The notes beneath the pieces are model-generated. The model did no database searches, had not been told where the DNA came from, and was given only the letters and a program-made list of their open reading frames with translations. The translations under genes were made by a program, and so were the position numbers. A stretch of DNA of 64,000 nucleotides from NCBI RefSeq assembly GCF_016919245.1, contig NZ_JAFEJA010000002.1, forward strand, positions 1-64,000, given 5' to 3'. Positions 35,790-44,741 of the stretch are shown piece after piece; the stretch's first letter is position 1; every line of letters begins with the position of its first letter. Source of the DNA: Streptomyces zhihengii (GTDB lineage: Bacteria; Actinomycetota; Actinomycetes; Streptomycetales; Streptomycetaceae).

Positions 35790-36746
35790 ATGGCCATTGC
35801 CAAGGCCGAGCGGCTGATGAACCTGGCGCTGTGTCTGCTCGGGACCGGACGCCCGCTGAGCAAGCGTGAGCTGCGCGGCTCCATCGAGGCGTACATGGAG
35901 GCCTCGACCGACGACTCCTTCAACCGCATGTTCGAGCGGGACAAGGACGACCTGCGCGAACTCGGTCTGGTCATCGAGACGGTGGAATCCCTCGACGGCG
36001 ACATCGGCTATGTCGCCCGCCGGGACAGCAACCGGCTGCCGCCCATCACCCTCGACGCCGAGGAGGCCGCCGCGCTCGGCCTCGCCGCCAAGGTGTGGCA
36101 GCAGGCCCGCCTCGCCGGCGCCGCGAGCGGGGCCCTGCAGAAGCTGCGCGCGGCCGGCATGCCCGAGACCGAGGACGCCTACGAGGACCGGCACAGTGCG
36201 CTCGAACCGCGCATCCCCGTCCACGAGGCGGCCTTCGAACCGCTGATGCTCGCCTGCCGCGACCGCCGGCCGGTCGTCTTCGACTACCGCAAGGCCAACG
36301 CCGCCCGCCCCGAGCAGCGCCATGTCGAGCCCTGGGCGCTGGAGTGCTGGCGCGGGCACTGGTACCTCGCCGGGCACGACCGGGACCGCGGCGCCGAGCG
36401 GGTCTTCCGGCTGTCGCGCATCTCCGGCCGGGTGCGCGCCCGGACGGGCGCGTTCACCGCCCCGGTGCCCGACGTCGTCACCGTCCGCGAGACGGTCGAG
36501 AGCTGGGCGGGCGAGACCGCGACCAGGACCGCGCTGATCCGGCTGCGGGCCGGCTGCGGCTACCCGCTGCGGGCCCGCGCGGTGGGCCTGCGGGAACTCG
36601 GCGACGGGTGGGACGAGTTGGAGATTCCGTACGGGCACGGACTGGACGCCTGGCTGGTCGAGTTCGGCCCGGACGCCGTCGTGCTGGAGCCCGCGGACCT
36701 GCGGGCGGACGTGGTCGACCGGCTGCGCGCCGTGGCCAAGGGCTGA
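35790..36746 (+). CDS. pafB: WYL-domain regulator PafB
   Basis: 318 aa. N-terminal winged helix (~1-70), WYL domain (~140-230; signature around WRGHWYLAGHD) and WCX C-terminal extension. PafB and PafC act as a heterodimer that activates DNA-damage-inducible genes in mycobacteria independently of LexA; despite the name it is not part of pupylation. The ATG at 35790 follows AGAGGTGAAGGG. pafC starts 18 nt after the stop. Confidence 0.95.
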   Translation: MAIAKAERLMNLALCLLGTGRPLSKRELRGSIEAYMEASTDDSFNRMFERDKDDLRELGLVIETVESLDGDIGYVARRDSNRLPPITLDAEEAAALGLAAKVWQQARLAGAASGALQKLRAAGMPETEDAYEDRHSALEPRIPVHEAAFEPLMLACRDRRPVVFDYRKANAARPEQRHVEPWALECWRGHWYLAGHDRDRGAERVFRLSRISGRVRARTGAFTAPVPDVVTVRETVESWAGETATRTALIRLRAGCGYPLRARAVGLRELGDGWDELEIPYGHGLDAWLVEFGPDAVVLEPADLRADVVDRLRAVAKG

Positions 36747-36763
36747 AGGGGAGTCGTACGACC

Positions 36764-37732
36764 ATGGCCGCCAACGCCATCGACCAGACCCGGCGGATGC
36801 TCTCGCTGGTGACCTATCTCCGCGAGCGCCCCGGCGCCCATGTCGCCGACGTCGCCCGCGCCTTCGGGATCACCGAGGACGAGCTGATCTCCGACCTCGA
36901 CGTGCTGCCCATGTGCGGCACCAGCTTCCGCGGCGGCGACCTGCTCGACATCGACACCGACGGCGAGCGCATCTGGTGGCGCAACCCCGACGCCTCGGGC
37001 GAGTCCACCGCCGAACCGCTGCGCCTGGCCGCCGACGAGGCGACCGCGCTGCTGGTCGCGGCGCGGGCCGTGGCGACCCTGCCGGGCCTGCGCGAGGGCG
37101 ACCGGGACGCGCTGCTGCGCGCCACCGCCAAGATCGAGGGCGCGGCGGGCGAGGCCGCGGGCGCCAGCTCCCGGCTCTCGGTGACCTTCGAGTCCGAGGG
37201 CGGCGTCTTCGCCGACGTCGACCGCGCGATCTCCGAGCGCCGCCGCCTGTGGCTGCGGTACTACTCGCCCGCCCGGGACGAGCTGACCGAGCGCGAGGTC
37301 GACCCGATCCGGCTGTTCGCCGTCGGCCACACCTACATGGAGGCGTGGTGCCGGCTGTCGGAGGCGCGCCGCACCTTCCGGCTGGACCGTGTCGCCGAGA
37401 TCCGGCTGCTCGACGCCCCGGCCGCCCCGCCCGAGATCGAACTGCGCGATCTCTCCGAGGGGCTGGTGCAGCCCTCCGCCGACGACCCGGAGGTCGTCGT
37501 CGAGGTCGGTCCCGGCGGGCGCTGGGTCGCCGAGTACTACCCCCACGACCAGGCCGAGGAACTCCCCGACGGGGGCCTGCGCATCACCATCCGCACCCCC
37601 GCCCCCGCCTCGCTGCGCCGTCTTGCGCTGCGGCTCGGGCGCGACGGACGCATCGTGTCGCCGCCGGAGCTCGCCGCCAGCGCCCGGCAGGCGGCAGTCG
37701 ACGCCCTCGCCGCGTACGACGGCCGGGACTGA
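36764..37732 (+). CDS. pafC: WYL-domain regulator PafC
   Basis: 322 aa partner of PafB with the same layout: helix-turn-helix (~10-65), WYL domain (~140-225) and C-terminal WCX domain. The ATG at 36764 follows AAGGGGAG and gives MAANAIDQTRRM. The overlapping longer frame that begins inside pafB is out of register with pafB codon use and is rejected. Close spacing implies co-expression with pafB. Confidence 0.95.
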   Translation: MAANAIDQTRRMLSLVTYLRERPGAHVADVARAFGITEDELISDLDVLPMCGTSFRGGDLLDIDTDGERIWWRNPDASGESTAEPLRLAADEATALLVAARAVATLPGLREGDRDALLRATAKIEGAAGEAAGASSRLSVTFESEGGVFADVDRAISERRRLWLRYYSPARDELTEREVDPIRLFAVGHTYMEAWCRLSEARRTFRLDRVAEIRLLDAPAAPPEIELRDLSEGLVQPSADDPEVVVEVGPGGRWVAEYYPHDQAEELPDGGLRITIRTPAPASLRRLALRLGRDGRIVSPPELAASARQAAVDALAAYDGRD

Positions 37733-37747
37733 GGAGCTGCGCACCGC

Positions 37748-38002
37748 ATGTCATTCGTCCCGGGAGCTCCCACCCAGGTCGGTCCCGTGCTGTTCAAGGC
37801 CGCCTGCCCCGACTGCCGTGCCCGGTTCGAGCTGTCGGCGGGCGCGCTGCGCCTCGCCATCGGGGGCAGCCGGCGCACCACCTTCTACTCGTTCACCTGC
37901 CCCGAGTGCGGCTCGGCCGTCCGCAAGCCGGCCGGTGAGCGGATAGTGGAGCTGCTCACCGGCGGCGGGGTGCGGACGCTGCGGCTGCACACCACGGCGT
38001 GA
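37748..38002 (+). CDS. Small zinc-ribbon protein
   Basis: 84 aa, function unknown. Two CxxC knuckles (CPDC near residue 20 and CPEC near 52) form a probable zinc ribbon. It lies 15 nt after pafC, so it is probably in the same operon. Third-position GC fits a real gene, and I recall a homologue in this position in S. coelicolor. Confidence 0.75.
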   Translation: MSFVPGAPTQVGPVLFKAACPDCRARFELSAGALRLAIGGSRRTTFYSFTCPECGSAVRKPAGERIVELLTGGGVRTLRLHTTA

Positions 38003-38034
38003 GGGCGCCCGCACGGCGCCGGCCGCCGACGCAC

Positions 38035-38040
38035 TAGGCT
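38035..38040 (+). promoter_or_regulatory. -10 hexamer TAGGCT, probable leaderless promoter
   Basis: Ends six bases before the ATG at 38047, with no ribosome-binding site between. Confidence 0.45.
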
Positions 38041-38046
38041 CGGCCC

Positions 38047-38244
38047 ATGTTCTGGCCCATGCTCGCCGTCGCCGTCGGCTTCCTCTCGATCGCCGTCCTG
38101 GGGGTGCTCGCCGTCCGGGTCGGCATCGAGGCCCGCCGCCTCGGCGACCAGGTCGCCCGCACCACCCGGCGCGTCGAGCGCGCCGCCCAGGACCTCGAAC
38201 AGGCGGCCACCGGTCTCGCCCGGTCCGGGGAGACGCTGCGCTGA
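38047..38244 (+). CDS. Small single-span membrane protein
   Basis: 65 aa, unknown function. One membrane helix (residues ~3-25) is followed by an Arg/Glu/Gln-rich amphipathic helix or short coiled coil facing the cytosol. It lies between the pafBC block and tatAC. The start is supported by the -10 hexamer six bases upstream. Confidence 0.65.
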   Translation: MFWPMLAVAVGFLSIAVLGVLAVRVGIEARRLGDQVARTTRRVERAAQDLEQAATGLARSGETLR

Positions 38245-38482
38245 GCCGCCCGCCACGGCCGGCGGACGATCGCGGACGCGCCCTTAAGAAGCGCAGATCC
38301 GGGCGGTACGCTGCTGATGGCGGCACCGGAGATGAGGCGCCGGGCCGCTGACCGGAGTATGCAAGAGGATTGCCCAGCGTTTACCCCTGCGGGTTACGAT
38401 CGCTGCGTCGTCTCGGACATCTGTCCGCAGGGACATGCAGAAACCAGCCCCAAGCCGCCTCGGTGAGAAGGTAGACACAGTT

Positions 38483-38773
38483 ATGTTCCGACAGATCGGC
38501 CCCACCGAGATCATCATCATCGCCCTTCTGATCCTCCTGCTCTTCGGCGCCAAGAAGCTTCCCGACATGGCCCGTTCGCTCGGCAAGTCCGCGCGCATCC
38601 TCAAGAGCGAGGCCAAGGCGATGAAGTCGGACGGCCAGCAGCAGCAGACCGCCCCGGCGGAGCCGAAGGACCCGGCGCAGGGCCAGGCCGTGCCCCGGAC
38701 GATCCAGGCCTCGCCCGGCGACGTCAGCAGCGCCCGCCCCGTGAACGAGCCGACCGACACCCCCCAGCGCTGA
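38483..38773 (+). CDS. tatA: Twin-arginine translocase subunit TatA
   Basis: Pore-forming subunit of the Tat system that exports folded proteins. 96 aa with an N-terminal membrane helix (TEIIIIALLILLLFGAKKLP), the FG hinge, an amphipathic helix and a Gln/Pro-rich tail. ATG 38483 places the membrane helix at the N-terminus as in the family; an in-frame ATG at 38435 would add an uncharacteristic lead. tatC follows 52 nt later. The 238-nt region before it should hold the promoter. Confidence 0.95.
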   Translation: MFRQIGPTEIIIIALLILLLFGAKKLPDMARSLGKSARILKSEAKAMKSDGQQQQTAPAEPKDPAQGQAVPRTIQASPGDVSSARPVNEPTDTPQR

Positions 38774-38825
38774 CGACCCCAAGGCCGTGGTGACCGCGGC
38801 CTGCCGCACGAGATGAGGACGTGGG

Positions 38826-39770
38826 TTGCTCAAGCCTGCCCGCCCCAACCAGCAGGAGAAGGACCCCGAGGGCCGCATGCCGCTCGCGGACCATCTCCGT
38901 GAGCTCCGCAACCGGCTCGCCAAGGCGACGCTGGCGATCGTCATCGCCTCCGTCGTCGCCGTGGCGTTCAGCCAGGAGCTGATGGAATTCCTCACCTCGC
39001 CGGTGCCGGAGTGCGCCGTCGACGGCCCCAAGAAGGGCGGGGTGTGCGCGACGGTCGTCTACACCGACCTGCTCTCGCCGTTCACCACCACGGTCAAGGT
39101 CGTCCTGATGGCGGGCATCGTGGTGTCCTGCCCGATCTGGCTGTACCAGCTCTGGGCCTTCGTCGCGCCCGGCCTGCACCGCAACGAGAAGAAGTACACG
39201 TACTACTTCGCCGCCGCGGCCGCCCCGCTGTTCGCCGCCGGTGTCTACTTCGCGTACCTGATCATGCCGGTGAGCATGAAGGTGCTGCTGTCCATCACCC
39301 CGGCCCCCGCCGAGAACCTGCTGAGCGTCGACAAGATCCTGGACTTCACCGTCCGGATGGTGCTGATCTTCGGCTTCTCCTTCGAACTGCCGCTGCTGCT
39401 GATCATGCTGAACCTCACCGGCATCGTCACCGGCCGCCGGATGCTCGGCTGGTGGCGCGGCGCGGTCATGGGCATCTTCGTCTTCGGCGCCGTCGCCACC
39501 CCCTCGACGGACCCGCTGGGCATGATCGCCCTCTCCGGGCCGATCATCTTCCTCTACTTCGTGGCCGTCGGCTTCTCGCTGCTCAACGACCGCCGCCGCA
39601 GGCGCAACGACCCCGACGCGGAACTCGACGACGACGAGGCGTCCGACCTCGACCTCACGCCCGCCCCGGTCGGCGGCGTGGAGCCGGTCTCCACCGCCAA
39701 GGCGCTGCCCGAGCAGGCGACCGGCGAGCCCGACACCCGGCGCACCCACGGGTACGACGACATCACCTGA
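38826..39770 (+). CDS. tatC: Twin-arginine translocase subunit TatC
   Basis: 314 aa multispanning receptor of the Tat system that binds the twin-arginine signal. The N-terminal cytosolic segment contains MPLADHLRELRNRLAK, followed by six membrane helices. The acidic C-terminal extension (~245-314) is longer than in E. coli. The TTG at 38826 follows GATGAGGA; an internal ATG at 38877 is a possible alternative. Confidence 0.95.
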   Translation: MLKPARPNQQEKDPEGRMPLADHLRELRNRLAKATLAIVIASVVAVAFSQELMEFLTSPVPECAVDGPKKGGVCATVVYTDLLSPFTTTVKVVLMAGIVVSCPIWLYQLWAFVAPGLHRNEKKYTYYFAAAAAPLFAAGVYFAYLIMPVSMKVLLSITPAPAENLLSVDKILDFTVRMVLIFGFSFELPLLLIMLNLTGIVTGRRMLGWWRGAVMGIFVFGAVATPSTDPLGMIALSGPIIFLYFVAVGFSLLNDRRRRRNDPDAELDDDEASDLDLTPAPVGGVEPVSTAKALPEQATGEPDTRRTHGYDDIT

Positions 39771-39799
39771 CGCGAAGTCGCCGCGCGCACGCGGAGGGT

Positions 39800-39830
39800 G
39801 AAGGGCCGGGAAGCCGATTCCCGGCCCTTC
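39800..39830 (+). terminator. Hairpin terminator after tatC
   Basis: A perfect 13-bp stem (39800-39812 with 39818-39830) and a 5-nt loop, 30 nt after the tatC stop. Confidence 0.75.
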
Positions 39831-39922
39831 GCACGTGTGCCGCCGCCCCGCCCGCGGGTACACAGAGGGTGGTTTCGCCGTCGTCCCGGGGGCCCGGGTC
39901 CCGGCGGATAAAGATCCGCTGA

Positions 39923-39945
39923 CTGTCGGAGGTGGCGGGTAGGCT
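39923..39945 (+). promoter_or_regulatory. Possible PafBC-dependent promoter of the helicase gene
   Basis: CTGTCGGAG (39923-39931), eight bases, then TAGGCT (39940-39945). The mycobacterial PafBC promoter consensus as I know it is tTGTCRgtg, eight bases, TAnnnT; this matches seven of nine upstream positions with exact spacing. Transcription would start near 39952, just before ATG 39956, which would give a leaderless mRNA. Confidence 0.4.
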
Positions 39946-39946
39946 C

Positions 39947-42784
39947 ATGAACAAGATGACCGAGGATCTCTCTCCCGCCGAGCGCTATGCCGCCGCCCGC
40001 GTCCGCGCGGCGGAGGCGGCCACCGCACTGGCGCCCTTCCGCGCGATGTACGACTTCGACCTCGACCCGTTCCAGATCGAGGCGTGTCAGGCGCTGGAGG
40101 CCGGCAAGGGCGTGCTCGTCGCCGCGCCCACCGGCTCCGGCAAGACCATCGTCGGCGAGTTCGCCGTCCACCTGGCCCTCGAACAGGGCCGCAAATGCTT
40201 CTACACCACGCCCATCAAGGCCCTGTCCAACCAGAAGTACACGGACCTGGTGAAGCGCTACGGGGCCGGCAGCGTCGGCCTGCTCACCGGCGACAACAGC
40301 GTCAACGCCGACGCCCCGGTGGTCGTGATGACCACCGAGGTGCTCCGGAACATGCTCTACGCGGGCTCGCAGGCGCTGCGCGGCCTCGGCTACGTCGTGA
40401 TGGACGAGGTGCACTACCTCTCCGACCGCTTCCGCGGCGCGGTGTGGGAGGAAGTGATCATCCACCTCCCCGAATCCGTGACGCTGGTGTCGCTCTCCGC
40501 GACCGTGTCGAACGCGGAGGAGTTCGGCGACTGGCTGGACACCGTCCGCGGCGACACCGAGGTGATCGTCTCCGAGGAGCGGCCCGTACCGCTGTGGCAG
40601 CACGTCATGGCCGGCCGCCGGATGTACGACCTCTTCGAGGAGAGCACCGACCACGGCGGCCGCGGCCGGACCAAGCGCGAGGTCAACCCGGACCTGGTGC
40701 GCCTGGCCCGGATGGAGAACCAGCGCGGCTACAACCCGCGCGAGCGCCGCCGCGGGAAGATGGTGCGCGAGGCCGACCGCGAGCGCGAGCGCCGCCAGCG
40801 CAGCCGGATCTGGACCCCGGGCCGGGCCGAGGTCATCGACCGGCTCGACGCCGAGGGCCTGCTGCCGGCCATCACCTTCATCTTCAGCCGCGCCGCCTGC
40901 GAGGCGGCCGTCCAGCAGTGCCTCACCGCCGGCCTGCGGCTCAACGACGAGGCCGCGCGCGCCACGGTGCGCGGGATCGTCGAGGAGCGCACCGCCTCGA
41001 TCCCGACCGAGGACCTCCATGTCCTCGGGTACTACGAGTGGCTCGAAGGGCTGGAGCGCGGCATCGCCGCCCACCACGCCGGCATGCTGCCGACGTTCAA
41101 GGAGGTCGTGGAGGAGCTGTTCGTCCGCGGCCTGGTGAAGGCCGTGTTCGCCACCGAGACCCTCGCGCTCGGCATCAACATGCCCGCGCGCTCGGTGGTG
41201 CTGGAGAAGCTGGTCAAGTGGAACGGCGAGCAGCACGCGGACATCACCCCCGGCGAGTACACCCAGCTCACCGGCCGGGCCGGGCGCCGCGGCATCGACG
41301 TCGAGGGCCACGCGGTGGTGCTGTGGCAGCGCGCCATGGACCCGGGCGCCCTCGCCGGCCTGGCGGGCACCCGTACCTATCCGCTGCGCTCCAGCTTCAA
41401 GCCGTCGTACAACATGGCGGTCAACCTCGTGCACCAGTTCGGGCGGCACCGCTCGCGGGAGCTGCTGGAGACGTCGTTCGCCCAGTTCCAGGCGGACCGC
41501 TCGGTGGTCGGTATCTCCCGCCAGGTCCAGCGCAACGAGGAGGGGCTGGAGGGCTACCGCGAGGGCATGACCTGCCATCTCGGCGACTTCGAGGAGTACG
41601 CGCGGCTGCGCCGTGAGCTCAAGGACCGGGAGACCGAACTCGCCAAGCAGGGTGCCTCGCAGCGCCGGGCAGCGGCCGCCGCGTCGCTGGAGCGGCTGAA
41701 GCCGGGCGACGTGATCCACGTGCCGACGGGCAAGTTCGCCGGGCTCGCCCTGGTGCTCGACCCCGGGCTGCCCGCCGGGCGGACCAACGGCCACCGCGGC
41801 TTCGAGCACCACGACGGGCCGCGCCCCCTGGTGCTCACGGCCGAACGCCAGGTCAAGCGGCTCGCGTCGATCGACTTCCCGGTGCCCGTGGAGGCGCTGG
41901 AGCGGATGCGCATCCCCAAGTCGTTCAACGCCCGCTCGCCGCAGTCGCGCCGCGATCTGGCGTCGGCGCTGCGCACGAAGGCCGGTCACATCGTGCCCGA
42001 ACGGCACCGCAAGGAGCGTGCCGCGGCGGCCGACGACCGGGAGATCGCCCGTCTGCGCACGGAGTTGCGGGCCCACCCCTGCCACGGCTGCGACGAGCGC
42101 GAGGACCATGCCCGCTGGGCCGAGCGCCACCAGCGGCTCCAGCGGGACACCCGCCAGCTGGAGCGGCGGATCGAGGGCCGCACCAACACCATCGCGCGGA
42201 CCTTCGACCGGATCGTGGCCCTGCTGACGGAGATGGACTACTTCCGCGGCGAGGAGGTCACCGAGCACGGCAGGCGGCTCGCCCGGCTCTACGGCGAACT
42301 GGACCTGCTCGCCAGCGAATGCCTGCGCGACGGGGTCTGGGAGGGTCTCGGCCCCGCCGAACTGGCCGCCTGCGTCTCGGCGCTGGTCTACGAGGCGAGG
42401 CAGGCGGACGACGCCGTCGCGCCCAAGGTCCCGGGCGGCAGGGCCAAGGAGGCGCTGGGCGAGATGATCCGCATCTGGGGCCGGCTGGACGCCCTGGAGG
42501 AGGAGTTCAAGATCAACCAGGCCGAGGGGGTCGGCCAGCGCGAGCCCGACCTCGGCTTCGCCTGGGCCGCCCACCAGTGGGCGTCGGGCAAGGCGCTCGA
42601 CGAGGTGCTGCGCGAGGCGGAGATGCCCGCGGGCGACTTCGTGCGCTGGTGCAAGCAGGTCATCGACGTCCTCGGCCAGGTGGCTGCCGCCGCCCCCCGG
42701 GAGAACAGCACCGTCGCCAAGAACGCCCGCAAGGCGGTCGACGGACTGCTGCGCGGCGTGGTGGCCTACAGCTCGGTGGGCTGA
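39947..42784 (+). CDS. helY: Ski2-like DEAD/DEAH-box RNA helicase (HelY homologue)
   Basis: 945 aa superfamily 2 helicase: Walker A APTGSGKT near residue 60, motif II DEVHY near 148, motif III LSATVSN near 183, motif VI TGRAGRRGID near 440, then an insertion and a C-terminal helical domain of the Ski2/Mtr4 type. Probably acts in RNA processing or decay. Start: ATG 39947 behind GGAGGTGG, or ATG 39956 if transcription is leaderless from TAGGCT. The order pafA-pafB-pafC-tatA-tatC-helY is also that of M. tuberculosis (Rv2097c-Rv2092c). Confidence 0.9.
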   Translation: MNKMTEDLSPAERYAAARVRAAEAATALAPFRAMYDFDLDPFQIEACQALEAGKGVLVAAPTGSGKTIVGEFAVHLALEQGRKCFYTTPIKALSNQKYTDLVKRYGAGSVGLLTGDNSVNADAPVVVMTTEVLRNMLYAGSQALRGLGYVVMDEVHYLSDRFRGAVWEEVIIHLPESVTLVSLSATVSNAEEFGDWLDTVRGDTEVIVSEERPVPLWQHVMAGRRMYDLFEESTDHGGRGRTKREVNPDLVRLARMENQRGYNPRERRRGKMVREADRERERRQRSRIWTPGRAEVIDRLDAEGLLPAITFIFSRAACEAAVQQCLTAGLRLNDEAARATVRGIVEERTASIPTEDLHVLGYYEWLEGLERGIAAHHAGMLPTFKEVVEELFVRGLVKAVFATETLALGINMPARSVVLEKLVKWNGEQHADITPGEYTQLTGRAGRRGIDVEGHAVVLWQRAMDPGALAGLAGTRTYPLRSSFKPSYNMAVNLVHQFGRHRSRELLETSFAQFQADRSVVGISRQVQRNEEGLEGYREGMTCHLGDFEEYARLRRELKDRETELAKQGASQRRAAAAASLERLKPGDVIHVPTGKFAGLALVLDPGLPAGRTNGHRGFEHHDGPRPLVLTAERQVKRLASIDFPVPVEALERMRIPKSFNARSPQSRRDLASALRTKAGHIVPERHRKERAAAADDREIARLRTELRAHPCHGCDEREDHARWAERHQRLQRDTRQLERRIEGRTNTIARTFDRIVALLTEMDYFRGEEVTEHGRRLARLYGELDLLASECLRDGVWEGLGPAELAACVSALVYEARQADDAVAPKVPGGRAKEALGEMIRIWGRLDALEEEFKINQAEGVGQREPDLGFAWAAHQWASGKALDEVLREAEMPAGDFVRWCKQVIDVLGQVAAAAPRENSTVAKNARKAVDGLLRGVVAYSSVG

Positions 42785-42822
42785 GCACACCCGCGACGGC
42801 ACCCGTACGGGACGGCGCATCC

Positions 42823-42860
42823 GACGGCGCGGCACGGCCCCACGGCCGTGCCGCGCCGTC
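42823..42860. terminator. Bidirectional hairpin between helY and the SnoaL-like gene
   Basis: A perfect 17-bp stem (42823-42839 with 42844-42860) and a 4-nt loop between converging genes. Confidence 0.8.
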
Positions 42861-42883
42861 GTGCCGTGCCCCCACCGGCGCCG

Positions 42884-43279
42884 TCAGCTCCAGAACGCGT
42901 CCATCTCGTCGATGTCCTCCACGCACGCGTCGATGTCCGTCACCTTTCCGCCGGTGATCGTGAAGAACAGGCCCTCGCGCATCTCGATGCCCCGGTCGCC
43001 CCGGTCGGCCCGGGTGGTGTGGAAGGCCATGACATGGCCGCGGCCGTCCGCGAGGACCGCTTCCACCTGCACCTGCATGGTGCCGCCGGTCTCCTGCCCG
43101 AAGCGCTGGAACAGACCGAGGATCGCCTCGCGCCCCTTGTGGTGGCCGGACACCGGGCTGCTGCCCGGGAGGTGGTAGACGGCGTCCGCCGTCATCAGGG
43201 AGCTGAGGGTCTCCATGTCGCCCTCGCTGAACGCTACGTAGCCCCGGCGCACCAGGGCGCAGTCAGGATGCTCAGACAT
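42884..43279 (-). CDS. SnoaL/NTF2-like fold protein
   Basis: 131 aa small alpha+beta-cone protein of the ketosteroid-isomerase/SnoaL superfamily, with the usual opening helix (VRRGYVAFSEGDMETLSSLM) and the segment GREAILGLFQRF. Members are isomerases, hydrolases or ligand-binding proteins; no specific function can be assigned. The ATG start at 43279 is 193 nt from the divergent lipid operon, which shares this intergenic region. Confidence 0.82.
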   Translation of the reverse strand: MSEHPDCALVRRGYVAFSEGDMETLSSLMTADAVYHLPGSSPVSGHHKGREAILGLFQRFGQETGGTMQVQVEAVLADGRGHVMAFHTTRADRGDRGIEMREGLFFTITGGKVTDIDACVEDIDEMDAFWS

Positions 43280-43403
43280 CGCAGGACACACCTTTCGTCC
43301 GCGTCGATCCCTTTCCTCCATCATCCGACGGGCCGCGAGGGCTGTCCACGGACCGGCGGGAGCGCGCGACGGGCGGAAGATCCGACGAATTCCGGCCCCC
43401 GGC

Positions 43404-43431
43404 CAATCCGGCCCGCCCCCGGCGACGAATA
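43404..43431 (+). promoter_or_regulatory. Candidate ECF (SigK-type) promoter of the lipid operon
   Basis: CAATCC (43404-43409), a 16-nt spacer and CGAATA (43426-43431), differing by one base from the element upstream of the ECF sigma gene in this window. The predicted start near 43438 leaves a 35-nt leader with the ribosome site GGAGGGAG. Confidence 0.65.
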
Positions 43432-43472
43432 GCTGGCTGAGGGGCGGCGCCGAGCTGCCCGGAGGGAGCGGT

Positions 43473-44741
43473 ATGACAGCGCAACGGCGGCGTACGGCCG
43501 TGATCGGCGGCGGGGTGGCGGGACTGACCGCGGCGTACATCCTTCAGCGCGAGCACGAGGTGACCCTCTACGAGGCGGACTCCCGGCTCGGCGGGCACGC
43601 GCACACCCACGAGGTGCCCGCGGCCGACGGACGGGCGTACCGCGTGGACTCCGGCTTCATCGTCCACAACGAGCGCACGTACCCGCTGCTGCTGCGGCTG
43701 TTCCGGGAACTCGGCGTCGCGACGCAGGAGTCGGAGATGAGCATGTCGGTGCGGTGCGAGGGCTGCGGCCTGCTCTACGCGGGCGCCCGGGGCGCGAGGG
43801 GCCTGTTCCCCCGCCCCGGCAACGCGCTGCGCGGCCGCTACCTGCGGATGCTCGCCGAGGTGCCCCGCTTCCACCGGCTCGCCCGGCGACTGCTCGACGG
43901 CCCGCACGACGACACCACCACCGTCGGCGAGTTCATCGCCCGGGCCCGCTTCTCCCCGTACTTCACCGCCCACTTCATGGCCCCGGTCGTCTCCTGCGTC
44001 TGGTCCTGCGACGCCGTCACCGCGCTGCGCTACCCCGCCCTGCACCTGTTCCGCTTCCTCGACCACCACGGCATGCTCACCGTCACCGGGTCGCCGGTGT
44101 GGCGGACGGTCACCGGCGGCTCCCGGGAGTACGTCGAACGGATCGGCAAGCAGCTCACCGCCGTCCACACCGCCACCCCCGTGCGCGCGCTGCACCGCGG
44201 CCCCGACGGCGTCGTCGTCACCACCGGCGACGGCGGGACCGCGCGCTTCGACGGCGTGGTCGTCGCCACCCACCCCGACCAGGCACTGCGCCTGCTCGCC
44301 GACCCGACCGAGCAGGAGAAGCGGGCGCTGGGGGCGTTCACCTACTCCCGCAACACCACCGTGCTGCACACCGACGGCTCCGTCCTCCCGCGGACCGCGG
44401 GCGCCCGGGCGAGCTGGAACTTCACCATGCCCGCCTGCGACGCCGGCGCCGATCAAGTCCGCGTCAGCTACGACATGAACCGCCTCCAGCGCCTCGACGC
44501 CCCCCGGGAGCACGTCGTCACCCTGGGCGGCGGCGACCGGGTGGACCCCGGCCGGGTCATCGCACGGATGGAGTACGAACACCCCGTCTTCACACCGGAG
44601 TCGGTCGCCGCGCAGCGGCTGCTGCCCGCACTGAGCGGCCCGGTCACCGCCTACGCCGGCGCCTACCACGGGTGGGGGTTCCACGAGGACGGCTGCCGCT
44701 CCGGCGTGGAGGCCGCCCGGGCCCTGGGCGTGACCTGGTGA
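43473..44741 (+). CDS. FAD-dependent amine-oxidase-like oxidoreductase
   Basis: 422 aa. The Rossmann FAD motif VIGGGVAGLTAAYIL begins at residue 10, and the GGHAHTHE segment of amine-oxidase-like flavoproteins near residue 42. Counterpart, by family and position, of M. tuberculosis Rv0449c and of flavoproteins beside Cfa-type enzymes in proteobacteria, where a role in modifying unsaturated or methylated acyl chains has been shown for furan fatty acids (UfaD, as I recall). First gene of a five-gene run; its stop overlaps the next start (GTGA). Confidence 0.85.
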   Translation: MTAQRRRTAVIGGGVAGLTAAYILQREHEVTLYEADSRLGGHAHTHEVPAADGRAYRVDSGFIVHNERTYPLLLRLFRELGVATQESEMSMSVRCEGCGLLYAGARGARGLFPRPGNALRGRYLRMLAEVPRFHRLARRLLDGPHDDTTTVGEFIARARFSPYFTAHFMAPVVSCVWSCDAVTALRYPALHLFRFLDHHGMLTVTGSPVWRTVTGGSREYVERIGKQLTAVHTATPVRALHRGPDGVVVTTGDGGTARFDGVVVATHPDQALRLLADPTEQEKRALGAFTYSRNTTVLHTDGSVLPRTAGARASWNFTMPACDAGADQVRVSYDMNRLQRLDAPREHVVTLGGGDRVDPGRVIARMEYEHPVFTPESVAAQRLLPALSGPVTAYAGAYHGWGFHEDGCRSGVEAARALGVTW

